In this document: positions 37,154-47,844 of the stretch, in pieces
How positions within the stretch are numbered: position 1 is the stretch's first letter
Layout: every line of letters begins with the position of its first letter
DNA from: Enterobacillus tribolii
GTDB lineage: Bacteria > Pseudomonadota > Gammaproteobacteria > Enterobacterales > Enterobacteriaceae
DNA: 64,000 nucleotides
Direction of reading: 5' to 3'
NCBI RefSeq assembly: GCF_003363015.1
Contig: NZ_QRAP01000004.1
Span: forward strand, 364,001-428,000
The notes under the pieces: generated by a model
The model's database searches: none
The model's input: the letters and a program-made list of their open reading frames with translations, nothing else
Told to the model about the DNA's origin: nothing
Position numbers and translations under genes: made by a program

Positions 37154-37888
37154 ATGGGCAAACTTTCAGCCTTTCTGGTGGCGGTATTGGCGCTGCCGTT
37201 AATTTCGTGCTCTTCTTCGGCCAGCGAGCAGTCCGTGGCGGCGAACCCGGTGCCCGTGGTTAAACAGCAGGCGCTGGGGCAGCCGGTATATATTCAGGTC
37301 TTTAAAGAAGAACGTACGCTGGAATTGTACGCGAAGCTACAAGGGAAATATCAGCTGGTTGACAGTTACCGCATCTGCAAGTTCTCCGGCGGACTTGGCC
37401 CCAAGCGCACCGAAGGCGATTTAAAAAGCCCGGAAGGTTTTTATCAGGCCACGATGAGCCAGTTGAAGCCGGACAGCCGATATTATCAGGCTATAAACAT
37501 TGGCTTCCCTAATGAGTTCGATCGGGCCCACGGTTATTCCGGGAAATATTTGATGATTCACGGCGATTGTGTTTCCGTCGGCTGTTACGCAATGACCGAT
37601 GCTTATATTGCCGAAATTTATCGTTACGTTAACAGCGCATTAATCAACGGACAACCGGCAGTAAATATCAGCATTTATCCTTTCCGCATGACGGAAAAAA
37701 ATATGCAACGCCATCGTAACTCTTCCTATTATTCATTCTGGAAACAGTTACAGCCGGCTTACGCCTATTTTAATGAATACCGGCAGGCGCCGCAGGTAGA
37801 CGTATTTAACGGGCAATATGTGGTTAACCGTCCGCCGATGCTCAGCGGACAGAGTCCCTCACAGCTGGCGTTCGCCAAACAGGAATAA
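37154..37888 (+). CDS. dpaA: YafK/DpaA, L,D-transpeptidase-fold murein hydrolase
   Basis: A 244-residue secreted protein with a lipoprotein-like signal (LVAVLALPLISC, Cys about 19). The YkuD domain shows the active-site pattern HGDCVSVGCYAM (His about 136, Cys about 144), plus GLGPKRTEGDLKSPEGFY. In E. coli YafK (DpaA/LdtF) releases Braun lipoprotein from peptidoglycan. It is divergent from nqr, and its last 30 bp overlap the 3' end of yafJ on the other strand. Confidence 0.92.
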   Translation: MGKLSAFLVAVLALPLISCSSSASEQSVAANPVPVVKQQALGQPVYIQVFKEERTLELYAKLQGKYQLVDSYRICKFSGGLGPKRTEGDLKSPEGFYQATMSQLKPDSRYYQAINIGFPNEFDRAHGYSGKYLMIHGDCVSVGCYAMTDAYIAEIYRYVNSALINGQPAVNISIYPFRMTEKNMQRHRNSSYYSFWKQLQPAYAYFNEYRQAPQVDVFNGQYVVNRPPMLSGQSPSQLAFAKQE

Positions 37889-38626
37889 CGCATAATCACC
37901 CGGCATTATCGTGTTCCAGTGTTCGTCCCCGGTCAGCGGCCGGGTGGCGATCACGGTCACCACGTCATCCGGCGTCGTCTGGCGCTGAAAATCGATTTCC
38001 ACGTCTTCATCCAGCAGGGTCGCCTTACCGAACGGCGCTCTGCGGGTTATCCAGCACAGATTGGTCGAGCAGTACGCCATCACGAAACGCCCGTCTGATA
38101 ACAGCATATTGAACACGCCCATTGCCCGCAGTTGATCCGCGCAGCGAGAAATGAAACGGAACACCGCCGGCCAGTTACCCGGCGTTCTGGGGTAGCGTTT
38201 TACCAGCTGATTCAGCAGCCAGCAAAAGGCGTATTCGCTGTCGGTCTGCCCCACCGGACGGAAATTCCCGGTATCCAGCCGTTTGTAGCCCTTCAGTTGC
38301 CCGTTATGGGCAAACGTCCAGTTGCGCCCCCACAGCTCGCGGGTAAAAGGATGAGTATTCTCCAGCGCCACCACACCACGGTTGGCCTGGCGGATATGGG
38401 AAATGACCGCGCAGGATTTTATCGGATACTCCTGCACCAGCCTGGCAATGGGCGAATTGAAGCTCGGCAGGGGGTCCTTAAAGGTCCGGCAACCGTTGCC
38501 CTCATAGAACGTAATTCCCCAGCCATCCTTGTGCGGCCCGGTGCGCCCGCCGCGTTGCACCAGACCGGTGAAACTGAAGCAAATATCCGTGGGAACATTG
38601 GCGCTCATTCCCAACAACTCACACAT
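37859..38626 (-). CDS. yafJ: class II glutamine amidotransferase YafJ
   Basis: The start is set at ATG 38624-38626 after AAGGAG, giving an N-terminal Cys2 (CELLGMSAN), the nucleophile of class II (Ntn) glutamine amidotransferases; the longer open frame would bury it. The 255-residue protein contains the HKDGWGITFY, NRGVVALENTHPF, WTFAHNGQL and QTDSEYAFCW blocks. The amidated substrate is not known. It overlaps yafK tail to tail by 30 bp. Confidence 0.92.
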   Translation of the reverse strand: MCELLGMSANVPTDICFSFTGLVQRGGRTGPHKDGWGITFYEGNGCRTFKDPLPSFNSPIARLVQEYPIKSCAVISHIRQANRGVVALENTHPFTRELWGRNWTFAHNGQLKGYKRLDTGNFRPVGQTDSEYAFCWLLNQLVKRYPRTPGNWPAVFRFISRCADQLRAMGVFNMLLSDGRFVMAYCSTNLCWITRRAPFGKATLLDEDVEIDFQRQTTPDDVVTVIATRPLTGDEHWNTIMPGDYALFLFGERQL

Positions 38627-38705
38627 GACCGCTCTCCTTAACAACGGCAATCGCGGAGGATCGCACAAAGGGAAATTAACGGAACGTCCCTGTTCGCCAT
38701 CACGA

Positions 38706-39287
38706 TCAGCCTTTGACCATTTCCTTTTCAATCAACTGAATCAGGATATGGATGGCTTTGATGTGGATCTCCTGAATCCGGTCGGCATAGCCGAAGTGCG
38801 GCACGCGGATTTCCACATCGGCGCTGCCCGCCATCTTACCGCCGTCTTTACCGGTCAGGGTAATAACCTTCATCCCTTTGGCGCGGGCTGCTTCGATGGC
38901 CTTAATGATGTTGCCGGAGTTGCCCGACGTAGAAATGCCCAGCAATACGTCGCCTTCACGCCCTACCGCCTCGACGTAGCGGGAGAACACGTAGTCGTAA
39001 CCGAAGTCATTACTGACGCAGGAAAGGTGGCTCGGATCGGAAATAGCGATGGCCGGATAACCCGGACGGTTTTCGCGATAACGCCCGGTCAGCTCTTCGG
39101 CAAAGTGCATGGCGTCGCAGTGGGAGCCGCCGTTGCCGCAGGAAAGCACCTTCCCGCCGGCCTTAAACGCATCCGCCAACAGCACGGCGGCACGCTGGAT
39201 GGCGTCGATATTGGCATCGTCGCTCAGAAAGTTTTGCAGCGTATCCGCCGCTTCATTCAGTTCGCTACGAATCAGATCGTGGTACAT
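38706..39287 (-). CDS. gmhA: phosphoheptose isomerase
   Basis: GmhA turns sedoheptulose 7-phosphate into D-glycero-D-manno-heptose 7-phosphate for the lipopolysaccharide inner core. The 193-residue SIS-domain protein has [20 protein letters not shown] (about 53-72) and [18 protein letters not shown] (about 118-135). It lies between yafJ and divergent fadE, as in E. coli. Confidence 0.97.
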   Translation of the reverse strand: MYHDLIRSELNEAADTLQNFLSDDANIDAIQRAAVLLADAFKAGGKVLSCGNGGSHCDAMHFAEELTGRYRENRPGYPAIAISDPSHLSCVSNDFGYDYVFSRYVEAVGREGDVLLGISTSGNSGNIIKAIEAARAKGMKVITLTGKDGGKMAGSADVEIRVPHFGYADRIQEIHIKAIHILIQLIEKEMVKG

Positions 39288-39540
39288 GGCTGCCTCTTAG
39301 GTTTGATAAATCAATCTCCGGCAGTGTAACGGATTGGCTACGGAGCGAGAAGTATTCCCGTAGCTAAGCGCAATTTTGCTAACAGAATGTCTTCTTTCCC
39401 CCAGGAACCGACTGTGTACCGAAACCTTGCCGCACCGGCTGTTTTTTACAAATTTGGTTCTGATTTGTGATCTAAATTGTAATTCAATTGTAAAATTATT
39501 GATAAATCCAAATTCATCAACTACAACCTAAGTACATACA

Positions 39541-39557
39541 AACAGGTCAGACCTCTT
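39541..39557. promoter_or_regulatory. FadR-type operator in the fadE promoter
   Basis: AACAGGTCAGACCTCTT differs at only two positions from the known FadR pattern AACTGGTCNGACCTGTT. It lies 35 bp before the fadE start. FadR represses fatty-acid oxidation genes until long-chain acyl-CoA is present, so repression of fadE is expected. Site call is from pattern and position. Confidence 0.75.
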
Positions 39558-39591
39558 ACAACTTAGCATTCGGGATGCTCGGGAGCCTATT

Positions 39592-42036
39592 ATGATGGTT
39601 GTCAGTATTATTCTGTTTATCGCGGTGCTGGGCGCGCTGTTTTACCACCGCCTCAGCCTCTATACCGGCGGCGCCATACTGCTGCTTTACACCGCAGCGA
39701 TGGGGGCTATCGGCCTTTGGTCTTACTGGGCGCTGCTGCCGCTGGCGATTATTTTGCTGCCATTGCTGTTTTCTCCGCTGCGCCGTTCGTTGATCTCCGC
39801 GCCGGCGCTGAGCGCCTTCCGCAAAGTGATGCCGCCGATGTCGCGTACGGAAAAAGAGGCGATTGAAGCAGGCACTACCTGGTGGGAAGGCGAGCTGTTT
39901 CAGGGCAATCCTGACTGGCAGAAGCTGCATAACTACCCGAAGCCGGTGCTGACGGAAGAAGAACAGGCGTTCCTCGACGGCCCGGTAGAAGAAGCCTGCC
40001 GCATGGCGAATGACTTCGAAATCACCCATGAGCTGGCGGACCTGCCGCCGGAGCTGTGGGCGTATCTGAAAGAGCACCGCTTCTTCGCCATGATCATTAA
40101 GAAAGAGTACGGCGGTCTGGAGTTCTCGGCGTATGCGCAGTCACGCGTGCTGCAAAAGCTGGCCGGTATCTCAGGCATTTTGGCTATTACCGTCGGCGTG
40201 CCTAACTCACTCGGGCCGGGCGAACTCTTGCAACACTACGGCACCGAAGATCAGAAGAATCATTACCTGCCGCGCCTGGCGCGTGGTCAGGAGATCCCCT
40301 GCTTTGCCCTGACCAGCCCGGAAGCCGGCTCCGATGCCGGCGCCATTCCTGATACCGGCGTCGTTTGCATGGGCGAATGGCAGGGTAAACAAACGTTAGG
40401 GATGCGCCTGACCTGGAACAAGCGCTACATTACGCTGGCGCCGATCGCCACCGTGCTGGGGCTGGCGTTTAAACTTTCCGATCCGGATCGGTTGCTGGGC
40501 GGTGAAGCCGAACTGGGCATTACCTGCGCATTGATTCCCACCAACACCCCGGGCGTGGAAATCGGCACCCGCCACTTCCCGCTCAACGTCCCGTTCCAGA
40601 ACGGCCCGACGCGGGGCAAAGACGTTTTCGTTCCGATCGACTACATCATCGGCGGGCAGCAAATGGCCGGTCAGGGCTGGCGTATGCTGGTTGAATGCCT
40701 CTCCGTGGGGCGCGGCATTACCCTGCCCTCCAACTCCACCGGCAGCCTGAAAAGCATTGCCCTCGCCACCGGCGCCTATGCGCATATCCGCCGCCAGTTC
40801 AAGATTCCTATCGGCAAGATGGAAGGCATCGAAGAGCCGCTGGCGCGTATTGCCGGTAACGCTTACGTAATGGATGCCGCGGCTACCCTGGTCACCTATG
40901 GCATCATGCAGGGGGAAAAACCGGCGGTGCTGTCGGCCATCATCAAATACCACTGTACGCACCGCGGGCAACGCGCCGTCAGCGATGCGATGGACATCAC
41001 CGGCGGCAAGGGAATCATGCTGGGTGAGTCGAACTTCCTGGCCCGTGCCTATCAGGGTGCGCCTATCGCCATTACCGTTGAAGGCGCCAATATCCTGACC
41101 CGCAGCATGATGATCTTCGGTCAGGGCGCCATCCGCTGCCATCCCTACGTACTGGATGAAATGGCGGCCGCACAGGACAATAACGCGACCCGCTTCGACA
41201 AGCTGCTGTTCCGCCATATCGGCCACGTCGGCAGCAACAAAATGCGCAGCCTGTGGCTGGGCCTGACCGGCGGACGCACCAGCGCCACGCCGACCAAAGA
41301 CGCCACCCGTCGTTATTACCAGCAAATGAACCGGCTGAGCGCCAACCTGGCCTACCTGTCCGACGTTTCCATGGCCGTACTGGGCGGTTCGCTCAAACGT
41401 CGCGAACGCATCTCGGCGCGCCTGGGCGACGTGCTCAGCCAGCTTTATCTGGCGAGCGCCACGCTGAAGCGCTATGAAGACGAAGGCCGTAACGAGAGCG
41501 ATCTGCCGCTGGTGCACTGGGGCGTTCAGGATGCTCTGTATCAGGCGGAACAGGCGATCGACGATCTGCTGCGCAACTTCCCCAACCGGGCTATCGCCGC
41601 CATGCTGAACCTGGTGATCTTCCCGCTGGGCCGCAGCCAGAAAGCGCCGTCGGATTATCTGGATCATCAACTGGCGAAAATTTTGCAGGAACCTTCGGCA
41701 ACCCGCAGCCGTATCGGTCGCGGCCAGTACCTGACGCCGAGCAAATATAACCCGTTTGGCCTGATGGAAGTCGCTCTGACCGACGCCATCGCCGCCGATC
41801 CGATCCACCGCAAGATCTGCAAAGCGCTCAACAAAAACCTGCCTTTCACCCGTCTGGACAAACTGGGAAGGCAAGCGCTGGATAACGGGCTGATCAGCCA
41901 GGAAGAACTGGCCGTGTTGGTCAAAGCCGAAGAGAGCCGGCTGCGTTCGATTAACGTAGACGAGTTTGAACCGGAGGCACTGGCGGCGGGAAAGCCTGAA
42001 CCCCGGCGCGCCGGGCCACACACGGAAGCGGCTTAA
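39592..42036 (+). CDS. fadE: acyl-CoA dehydrogenase FadE
   Basis: FadE carries out the first dehydrogenation of fatty-acid beta-oxidation. The 814 residues match E. coli FadE: two N-terminal membrane helices (about 3-45), then an acyl-CoA dehydrogenase core with [19 protein letters not shown] (about 238-256) and [10 protein letters not shown], and the large C-terminal extension (about 480-800) characteristic of FadE. Start ATG with GGGAG upstream; the next codon is also ATG. Confidence 0.97.
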   Translation: MMVVSIILFIAVLGALFYHRLSLYTGGAILLLYTAAMGAIGLWSYWALLPLAIILLPLLFSPLRRSLISAPALSAFRKVMPPMSRTEKEAIEAGTTWWEGELFQGNPDWQKLHNYPKPVLTEEEQAFLDGPVEEACRMANDFEITHELADLPPELWAYLKEHRFFAMIIKKEYGGLEFSAYAQSRVLQKLAGISGILAITVGVPNSLGPGELLQHYGTEDQKNHYLPRLARGQEIPCFALTSPEAGSDAGAIPDTGVVCMGEWQGKQTLGMRLTWNKRYITLAPIATVLGLAFKLSDPDRLLGGEAELGITCALIPTNTPGVEIGTRHFPLNVPFQNGPTRGKDVFVPIDYIIGGQQMAGQGWRMLVECLSVGRGITLPSNSTGSLKSIALATGAYAHIRRQFKIPIGKMEGIEEPLARIAGNAYVMDAAATLVTYGIMQGEKPAVLSAIIKYHCTHRGQRAVSDAMDITGGKGIMLGESNFLARAYQGAPIAITVEGANILTRSMMIFGQGAIRCHPYVLDEMAAAQDNNATRFDKLLFRHIGHVGSNKMRSLWLGLTGGRTSATPTKDATRRYYQQMNRLSANLAYLSDVSMAVLGGSLKRRERISARLGDVLSQLYLASATLKRYEDEGRNESDLPLVHWGVQDALYQAEQAIDDLLRNFPNRAIAAMLNLVIFPLGRSQKAPSDYLDHQLAKILQEPSATRSRIGRGQYLTPSKYNPFGLMEVALTDAIAADPIHRKICKALNKNLPFTRLDKLGRQALDNGLISQEELAVLVKAEESRLRSINVDEFEPEALAAGKPEPRRAGPHTEAA

Positions 42037-42053
42037 ATCGTCGCATAAAACTG

Positions 42054-42079
42054 AAAGGGCGGTGATGCACCGCCCTTTT
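42054..42079 (+). terminator. terminator of fadE
   Basis: AAAGGGCGGTG / CACCGCCCTTT (11 bp, loop ATG) followed by T-rich sequence (TCTTTTA), 18 bp after the fadE stop. Confidence 0.9.
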
Positions 42080-42102
42080 CTTTTACCAACGAAATCCAAA
42101 TA

Positions 42103-42138
42103 AAAACGCCTTTCCCCTGTTATGCGGAAAGGCGTTTT
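42103..42138 (-). terminator. terminator of glnB
   Basis: AAAACGCCTTTCC / GGAAAGGCGTTTT (13 bp, 10-nt loop) between the fadE terminator and the glnB stop; T runs on both sides make it usable in either direction. Confidence 0.88.
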
Positions 42139-42160
42139 CACGTCACGGAAAAGGCAAACG

Positions 42161-42508
<348 letters not shown>

Positions 42509-42515
42509 TTAGTGA

Positions 42516-44138
42516 TCACCAGTTTTTGCGGCCAAAGCCGGACGTAATCGGGTAACGGCGGTCTTTGCCGAAGTTACGCGCCGTAATGCGCGGCCCCACG
42601 GCGGCCTGACGCCGCTTATATTCATTGATATCCACCAGGCGGATCACTTTGCGTACCACCGCCTCGTCAAATCCTTCCGCCACCAGATCGGCCACGGATT
42701 TATCATGTTCAACATACCCTTCCAGAATGGCATCCAGAATATCGTACGGCGGCAGGCTGTCCTGATCGAGCTGATCCGGCGCCAGCTCCGCTGACGGCGG
42801 GCGATCGATCACCCGCTGCGGAATCACGTAAGATACCGTGTTGCGATATTCGGAGAGCTTGAACACCAGGGTTTTCGGCACGTCTTTCAGCACATCGAAA
42901 CCACCGGCCATGTCACCATACAGTGTGGCATAACCCACCGCCATTTCACTTTTGTTGCCAGTCGTCAGCACCAGGCGGCGGCGTTTATTGGACAGGGCCA
43001 TCAACACCACGCCGCGGCAGCGCGCCTGAAGGTTCTCTTCAGTCGTATCGCGCGCCGTACCGGCGAACATCGGGGAGAGCTGCGCCATAAACGCATCGAA
43101 CATCGGTTCAATGGAGAGCACGTCAAATTCAACGCCGAGAATTTCCGCTTCTTCCTTCGCGTCGGCAATGCTGATATCGGCGGTATAGCGAAACGGCATC
43201 ATCACCGCCTGCACCCGGTCTTTGCCCAGCGCATCGACCGCAATCGCCAGCGTCAGCGCGGAGTCGATACCGCCGGACAGCCCCAGCACTGCGCCGGCAA
43301 AACCATTCTTGTTGATGTAGTCGCGCACCGCCATAACCAGCGCCTCATACACCTGCGCCAGCGGAGGCAGCTCCGCCGCCGGGGCGATCATCGGTTCAAC
43401 CTGCAGATCGTTCAGCCGGAACAGCGCGGTTTGCTCGGCAAACGCCGCCAGACGGTGGGTCATATTGCCCGCAGCATCAAACACCTTTGAGCAACCGTCG
43501 AAAATCAGCTCATCCTGCCCGCCGACCTGATTCAGGTAAGCCAGCGGCAACCCGGTGCGGCGGCAGTGTTCAGCCAGCAGCGCATTACGCACGTAGGGCT
43601 TTTCACGGTTATACGGCGAAGCGTTGATGGAAAGCAGGACTTCAGCGCCGGCGGCCTTCAGGGCGTCGACCGGCTCGTTAAACCACAGATCTTCGCAAAT
43701 CAGCAATCCGAGGCGATAGCCTTTCAGATCAACCACGCAACTCTGCCCGCCGGCGGAGAAATAGCGTTTTTCGTCGAACACGCCGTAGTTGGGCAGTTGT
43801 TGTTTGTAATAACGCACCACCAGTTTGCCCTGATCGAACAGAGACAGTGCGTTATACAGTTGGCCGTTATCGCGCCAGGGATGGCCCACCATCACCGCCA
43901 CATCGCCGGAAGCCCGGCACAGGCGTTCCAGCTGCGCGTTGCAGCGCTGGTAGAAATCGTCACGATAAAGCAGATCCTCCGGCGGGTAGCCGGACAGCGC
44001 CAGTTCGGAGAACATGACCAGATCGGCGCCCGCCTCCTGCTGTTCATGCAGGGTCTGCAACATGCGTTCCGTGTTGCCTTCAATGTCGCCGACCAGCCAG
44101 TTAAGCTGCGCCAACGCGATGGAAAGAGATCTGCTCAT
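42516..44138 (-). CDS. nadE: glutamine-dependent NAD+ synthetase
   Basis: This 540-residue enzyme is the two-domain form, unlike the 275-residue ammonia-dependent NadE of E. coli. The N-terminal nitrilase domain (about 1-260) shows the catalytic triad: Glu in MFSELALSGYPPEDL, Lys in NYGVFDEKRYF and Cys in LGLLICEDLWF. The C-terminal synthetase domain has the ATP loop LGLSGGIDSALTLAIAVDAL (about 284-303). Together with glnB it makes a two-gene unit. Confidence 0.95.
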   Translation of the reverse strand: MSRSLSIALAQLNWLVGDIEGNTERMLQTLHEQQEAGADLVMFSELALSGYPPEDLLYRDDFYQRCNAQLERLCRASGDVAVMVGHPWRDNGQLYNALSLFDQGKLVVRYYKQQLPNYGVFDEKRYFSAGGQSCVVDLKGYRLGLLICEDLWFNEPVDALKAAGAEVLLSINASPYNREKPYVRNALLAEHCRRTGLPLAYLNQVGGQDELIFDGCSKVFDAAGNMTHRLAAFAEQTALFRLNDLQVEPMIAPAAELPPLAQVYEALVMAVRDYINKNGFAGAVLGLSGGIDSALTLAIAVDALGKDRVQAVMMPFRYTADISIADAKEEAEILGVEFDVLSIEPMFDAFMAQLSPMFAGTARDTTEENLQARCRGVVLMALSNKRRRLVLTTGNKSEMAVGYATLYGDMAGGFDVLKDVPKTLVFKLSEYRNTVSYVIPQRVIDRPPSAELAPDQLDQDSLPPYDILDAILEGYVEHDKSVADLVAEGFDEAVVRKVIRLVDINEYKRRQAAVGPRITARNFGKDRRYPITSGFGRKNW

Positions 44139-44164
44139 AGGTTATTCACTGTCTGTCGTATCAC

Positions 44165-44208
44165 CCGGCCGTATCGTTTCGCCAAAGCAGCGAAACGCCA
44201 GCGGCCGG
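44165..44208. repeat. nested hairpin between glrR and nadE
   Basis: An outer CCGGCCG / CGGCCGG stem (7 bp) encloses an inner GTTTCGC / GCGAAAC stem (7 bp) in the 114-bp gap after glrR. No T run follows, so it may be an RNA-stabilising or attenuating structure rather than a full terminator. Confidence 0.5.
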
Positions 44209-44252
44209 TGTCAATGATTCGCCGGGCGTCGTTGAACACGCCCAAGCGGCCG

Positions 44253-45590
44253 TTATTCTTTAAAATCGTTGGGATCAAGCTCATGCCGGGAAAGCAGCTT
44301 GTAAAACTCGGTGCGGTTACGGCCCGCCATGCGCGCTGCATGCGTCACGTTCCCCTTCGTCATCTGCAACAGCTTGCGCAGATAGTGCAGTTCGAAGTGG
44401 TTCCTGGCCTCCACGAAGGTCGGCAGCGCGGTGTTCTCGCCTTCCAGCGCCTGCTCAACCAGCGCCTCGCTGATCACCGGCGCCGTCGTCAGCGCCACAC
44501 ACTGCTCAATCACGTTGACCAACTGACGAACGTTGCCCGGCCAGCTCGCCGCCACCAGGCGGTGCATGGCGTCGGTAGAAAAACTGCGCACGAACGGCTT
44601 GTGGCGCTCCGCCGCTTCGCGCAACAGATGATTCGCCAACAGCGGAATATCTTCGGCACGCTCGTTCAGCGCCGGAATTTTCAGGTTCACCACATTAAGA
44701 CGATAGTAGAGATCCTCACGGAATTCGTTTTTTTCCATCGCTTTGGGTAAATCACGGTGGGTCGCGGAGATAATGCGCACGTTAACGTCGATGTCGCGGT
44801 TGCTGCCCAGCGGGCGCACCTTACGCTCCTGTAACACACGCAGCAGTTTTACCTGCAACGCCAGCGGCATGTCGCCGATTTCATCCAGGAACAGGGTGCC
44901 GCCGGTCGCGGCCTGAAACAGTCCTTCCCGGCTGCTGACCGCTCCGGTAAATGCGCCCTTGGCGTGACCAAACAGCTCGGACTCCAGCAACTGCTCCGGC
45001 AGCGCCCCACAGTTAATGGCGATGAACGCTTTGTTGCCGCGCGGGCTGGCGGCGTGGATCGCCCGGGCCAGCACCTCTTTCCCGGTACCGCTCTGCCCGT
45101 TAATCAGCACGCTGACGTCAGACTGCGCGACCATTTTGGCCTGCTCCAGCAAACGCATCATCAGCGGGCTGCGGGTCACGATGCTCTCACGCCAGCTTTC
45201 ATCGGCGGCAGGCGCGGACTGGGCCAGCGCCTCATCAATGGCTTTGTATAACGCATCACGGTCCACCGGCTTGGTCAGAAAACCAAAAACGCCCTGTTGG
45301 GTCGCCGCGACCGCATCGGGAATGGAGCCGTGCGCCGTCAGAATAATCACCGGCAGCCCCGGCTGGCGTTTCTGGATTTCGGCAAATAACGCCAGCCCGT
45401 CCATCTCGTCCATACGCAAGTCGCTGATCACCAGATCGATGCGATCGCGCCCCAGCACGCGCAGCGCTTCCTGACCGCTTTCCGCCGTGGTGACGCTGAA
45501 GCCTTCGCTGGTCAATCGCATCCCCAGCAGTTTCAGCAGGCTGGGATCGTCATCAACCAACAGCAGGTTGGCCGGCTTGCGCTGTGTCAT
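44253..45590 (-). CDS. glrR: GlrR (QseF), sigma-54-dependent response regulator
   Basis: A 445-residue enhancer-binding protein: receiver domain (1-120; acidic pocket DDD at 13-15, phospho-acceptor Asp57 in VISDLRMDEMDG), AAA+ domain (about 135-370) with Walker A GQSGTGKE and the sigma-54 contact loop AKGAFTGAV, and a Fis-type HTH (MAGRNRTEFYKLLSRHELDP). In E. coli it activates the sigma-54 promoter of the small RNA GlmY; here glmY and its sites lie upstream of glrK. Third gene of glrK-qseG-glrR, 4 bp after qseG. Confidence 0.97.
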   Translation of the reverse strand: MTQRKPANLLLVDDDPSLLKLLGMRLTSEGFSVTTAESGQEALRVLGRDRIDLVISDLRMDEMDGLALFAEIQKRQPGLPVIILTAHGSIPDAVAATQQGVFGFLTKPVDRDALYKAIDEALAQSAPAADESWRESIVTRSPLMMRLLEQAKMVAQSDVSVLINGQSGTGKEVLARAIHAASPRGNKAFIAINCGALPEQLLESELFGHAKGAFTGAVSSREGLFQAATGGTLFLDEIGDMPLALQVKLLRVLQERKVRPLGSNRDIDVNVRIISATHRDLPKAMEKNEFREDLYYRLNVVNLKIPALNERAEDIPLLANHLLREAAERHKPFVRSFSTDAMHRLVAASWPGNVRQLVNVIEQCVALTTAPVISEALVEQALEGENTALPTFVEARNHFELHYLRKLLQMTKGNVTHAARMAGRNRTEFYKLLSRHELDPNDFKE

Positions 45591-45594
45591 ACGC

Positions 45595-46404
45595 TTAGTG
45601 CTCCTTGCTTTCGTTCGGTGCGGTTTCTGGTGCAGGAGGTTCTGCCGCGGCGGGCGCGTCGTCTTTGCCCGTTTCGGGTTTTACGGCAGCGGGCTCATCG
45701 CTTTTCTGCCCCTGGCCGTTGTCCTGCATTTCCTGCTTGCGGGAAGAGAGCTGACGTTCAATATCCGTCAGGTTTTCCAGCTTGCGCGTGGTGTCATCCA
45801 GCCGGTATTGCAGCCGGCTCTGGTTTTCACGCATGGCGTCCAGCTGTGTATCGGTAGATTCCTGCAAACGCTGATAGCGCCCTTTCTCTTCCAGCAGGGA
45901 AATCGTCAGCATTTGCTTTTCGCGCCACAGCTGCAGCAGCGGGCGCAGGGCGCTGGGCCATACGCCGCGGTAGCCATCCAGCCGCGCCAGCATCTGGCGC
46001 CGCTCACCGGCCGAAGGTTCGGCGCTGCCAATCAGCAGGCTTTGCTTAAATACGTTCGCCCAGCCGTCGGCGCTCAGATCGCGGGCCTGAACCCGGGCCT
46101 GCGTGCCGGTAAGACGATCGGCGCAGTCCATCGCCCGCAGCCAGTACAGCGCGTTGGACAGCGCTTCTCCGGCGTCATTGAGCCAAATGGTATCGCAGGA
46201 CGCAGTGCGGTAATCCAGCACCTTGGTATCGGGAACGACCGGCTGTACCGAGGCAGACGCATTTTCCGTCGTCATCCGTTCATGGCAGCCGCTAAGCAGA
46301 ATCAGGCCGAAAGCGGCCGCCATACCGGGAACCACGCCGGTACGTAACGTGCGCAATGCTGTATATGCTGTAGTCAAAAGCCGTTGTGCTGGCCACATTT
46401 TCAT
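45595..46404 (-). CDS. qseG: QseG, outer-membrane lipoprotein
   Basis: A 269-residue lipoprotein (lipobox LILLSGC, Cys about 40) that in E. coli interacts with the sensor GlrK/QseE. A helical middle section (about 110-225), with a coiled-coil end around LQYRLDDTTRKLENLTDIER, precedes an Ala/Pro/Glu-rich, disordered tail (about 230-269). The N-terminal leader is long and basic before the hydrophobic stretch. Spacing of 3-4 bp to both neighbours shows a compact operon. Confidence 0.92.
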   Translation of the reverse strand: MKMWPAQRLLTTAYTALRTLRTGVVPGMAAAFGLILLSGCHERMTTENASASVQPVVPDTKVLDYRTASCDTIWLNDAGEALSNALYWLRAMDCADRLTGTQARVQARDLSADGWANVFKQSLLIGSAEPSAGERRQMLARLDGYRGVWPSALRPLLQLWREKQMLTISLLEEKGRYQRLQESTDTQLDAMRENQSRLQYRLDDTTRKLENLTDIERQLSSRKQEMQDNGQGQKSDEPAAVKPETGKDDAPAAAEPPAPETAPNESKEH

Positions 46405-46407
46405 TCG

Positions 46408-47844
46408 TTAAACTGTCTCGGCGGTTAAGGGTAATTCAATGCGGAAACACACGTCGGCGTCATCCACGCTCACCAGGCATAACTCTCCCCGCATCCGGCG
46501 GATACAGTCACGGGCGATGCTCAGCCCCAGACCGCTTCCTTTCACTGCGCCTTTGCGCTGATGACTGCCCTGGAAAAACGGCTCGAAAATCATGGTTTTT
46601 TCGGAGTCCGGAATCGGCGTTCCGGTATTGGCGACGTCAATCTGAACTTTCTGCCCGGCCCGGCGGCTGGTTATCCAGATGGTACCGGATTCCGCGCCGT
46701 AGTGCACCGCATTGGAGTAGAGATTATCAATCACGCGCATCAACAACGTCGGCTCCGCCCAGCAGTGCTCTTCATCCAGGTGACACTCCGTACGGATAGA
46801 TTTCGCCCGCGCCGGCAGGCTGTGAGAAGCCACCACCATATCCACCAGCTCAGGAAGCGCCACGGACTCTTTTTCCAGCGGGCCGTCGGCCAACTTACGA
46901 TTGTAATCCAAAAGCTGTTCAATGAGTTGCTGTAAATGACGGCTGCTGCTGTCCAGAATAGAGACGACTTCTTTTTGATCGGCGGTCAGCGGCCCGGCAA
47001 CCTGATCGGCCAGCAGCTCGGTCCCTTCGCGCATACTGGCCAACGGGGTTTTCAGCTCATGGGAAATATGGCGCAAGAATTCGTGACGCTGCGACTCCAG
47101 CCAGGCCAGGCGCTCGCTCAGCCAAACGATGCGCTGCGCCAGAGAGCGGATTTCACGCGGCCCGCGAAATGCGTCGATGTTGCCGATCGCCCGCCCCTCT
47201 CCCAGCCGGTTAATCATACGCTCAACGCCCTTCACCGGCCCGATAATCATGCGGGTAAACAGGAACACCAGCAAAACGCTGACCAAAAACAGCACCAGCG
47301 ACTGCCAGCCGAAAAAGTGCCCGCGCTCGGCGATGGCCTGTTGCAGCTGCTGGCCGCGGGTAAAAAGCACCTCGCGCGTGGCCTGAACCATACGGGTATT
47401 GGCGGCGGAAAATTGCGTCAGCAGCGTGGAAGCCTGCGGATCGGGGGAGCTTTTTTCACATTGCAGCGCCGTCAGTTGAGTCAGCAGCCCGCGTAAATCC
47501 TGGTAATAACGGGCATCGGGCAAAACCGCGGCATGGCTGTCGAGCATCTGCGCGTACTGCTTGCGCTGGTTTTGGTAAAGCTTCGCCAGGGTGGGATCGT
47601 CCAACACGCAGTATTGGCGGTAGCTGCGCTCCATTTCCAGCGCCACGCCGGCCATCGCTTCGCTGCGGCGCGCGTCGGACAACGTGGTGCGATTTATATC
47701 GGCAGCCTGAGAACTGAGATTGTCCAGACTCTGATACGCCTGATAGGCCAGCACCAGCAACGGCAACAGTACCAGCAGGAAAGCCAGCAAAACCAGTTGC
47801 CGCAGCGAGCGGGGAAATAAGCGCCATCTTTTCAGGGAGATCAT
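46408..47844 (-). CDS. glrK: GlrK (QseE), sensor histidine kinase
   Basis: A 478-residue membrane kinase: N-terminal helix (about 15-37), periplasmic part, second helix (about 175-197, LVLFLVSVLLVFLFTRMIIG), HAMP linker (about 198-250), HisKA with HISHELKTPLASMREG (His about 259), and an ATP-binding domain with N-box DNLYSNAVHYG and G-box VKGSGLGLSIARDCIRR. It phosphorylates GlrR. First gene of the operon; glmY lies upstream on the same strand, as in E. coli. Confidence 0.96.
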   Translation of the reverse strand: MISLKRWRLFPRSLRQLVLLAFLLVLLPLLVLAYQAYQSLDNLSSQAADINRTTLSDARRSEAMAGVALEMERSYRQYCVLDDPTLAKLYQNQRKQYAQMLDSHAAVLPDARYYQDLRGLLTQLTALQCEKSSPDPQASTLLTQFSAANTRMVQATREVLFTRGQQLQQAIAERGHFFGWQSLVLFLVSVLLVFLFTRMIIGPVKGVERMINRLGEGRAIGNIDAFRGPREIRSLAQRIVWLSERLAWLESQRHEFLRHISHELKTPLASMREGTELLADQVAGPLTADQKEVVSILDSSSRHLQQLIEQLLDYNRKLADGPLEKESVALPELVDMVVASHSLPARAKSIRTECHLDEEHCWAEPTLLMRVIDNLYSNAVHYGAESGTIWITSRRAGQKVQIDVANTGTPIPDSEKTMIFEPFFQGSHQRKGAVKGSGLGLSIARDCIRRMRGELCLVSVDDADVCFRIELPLTAETV

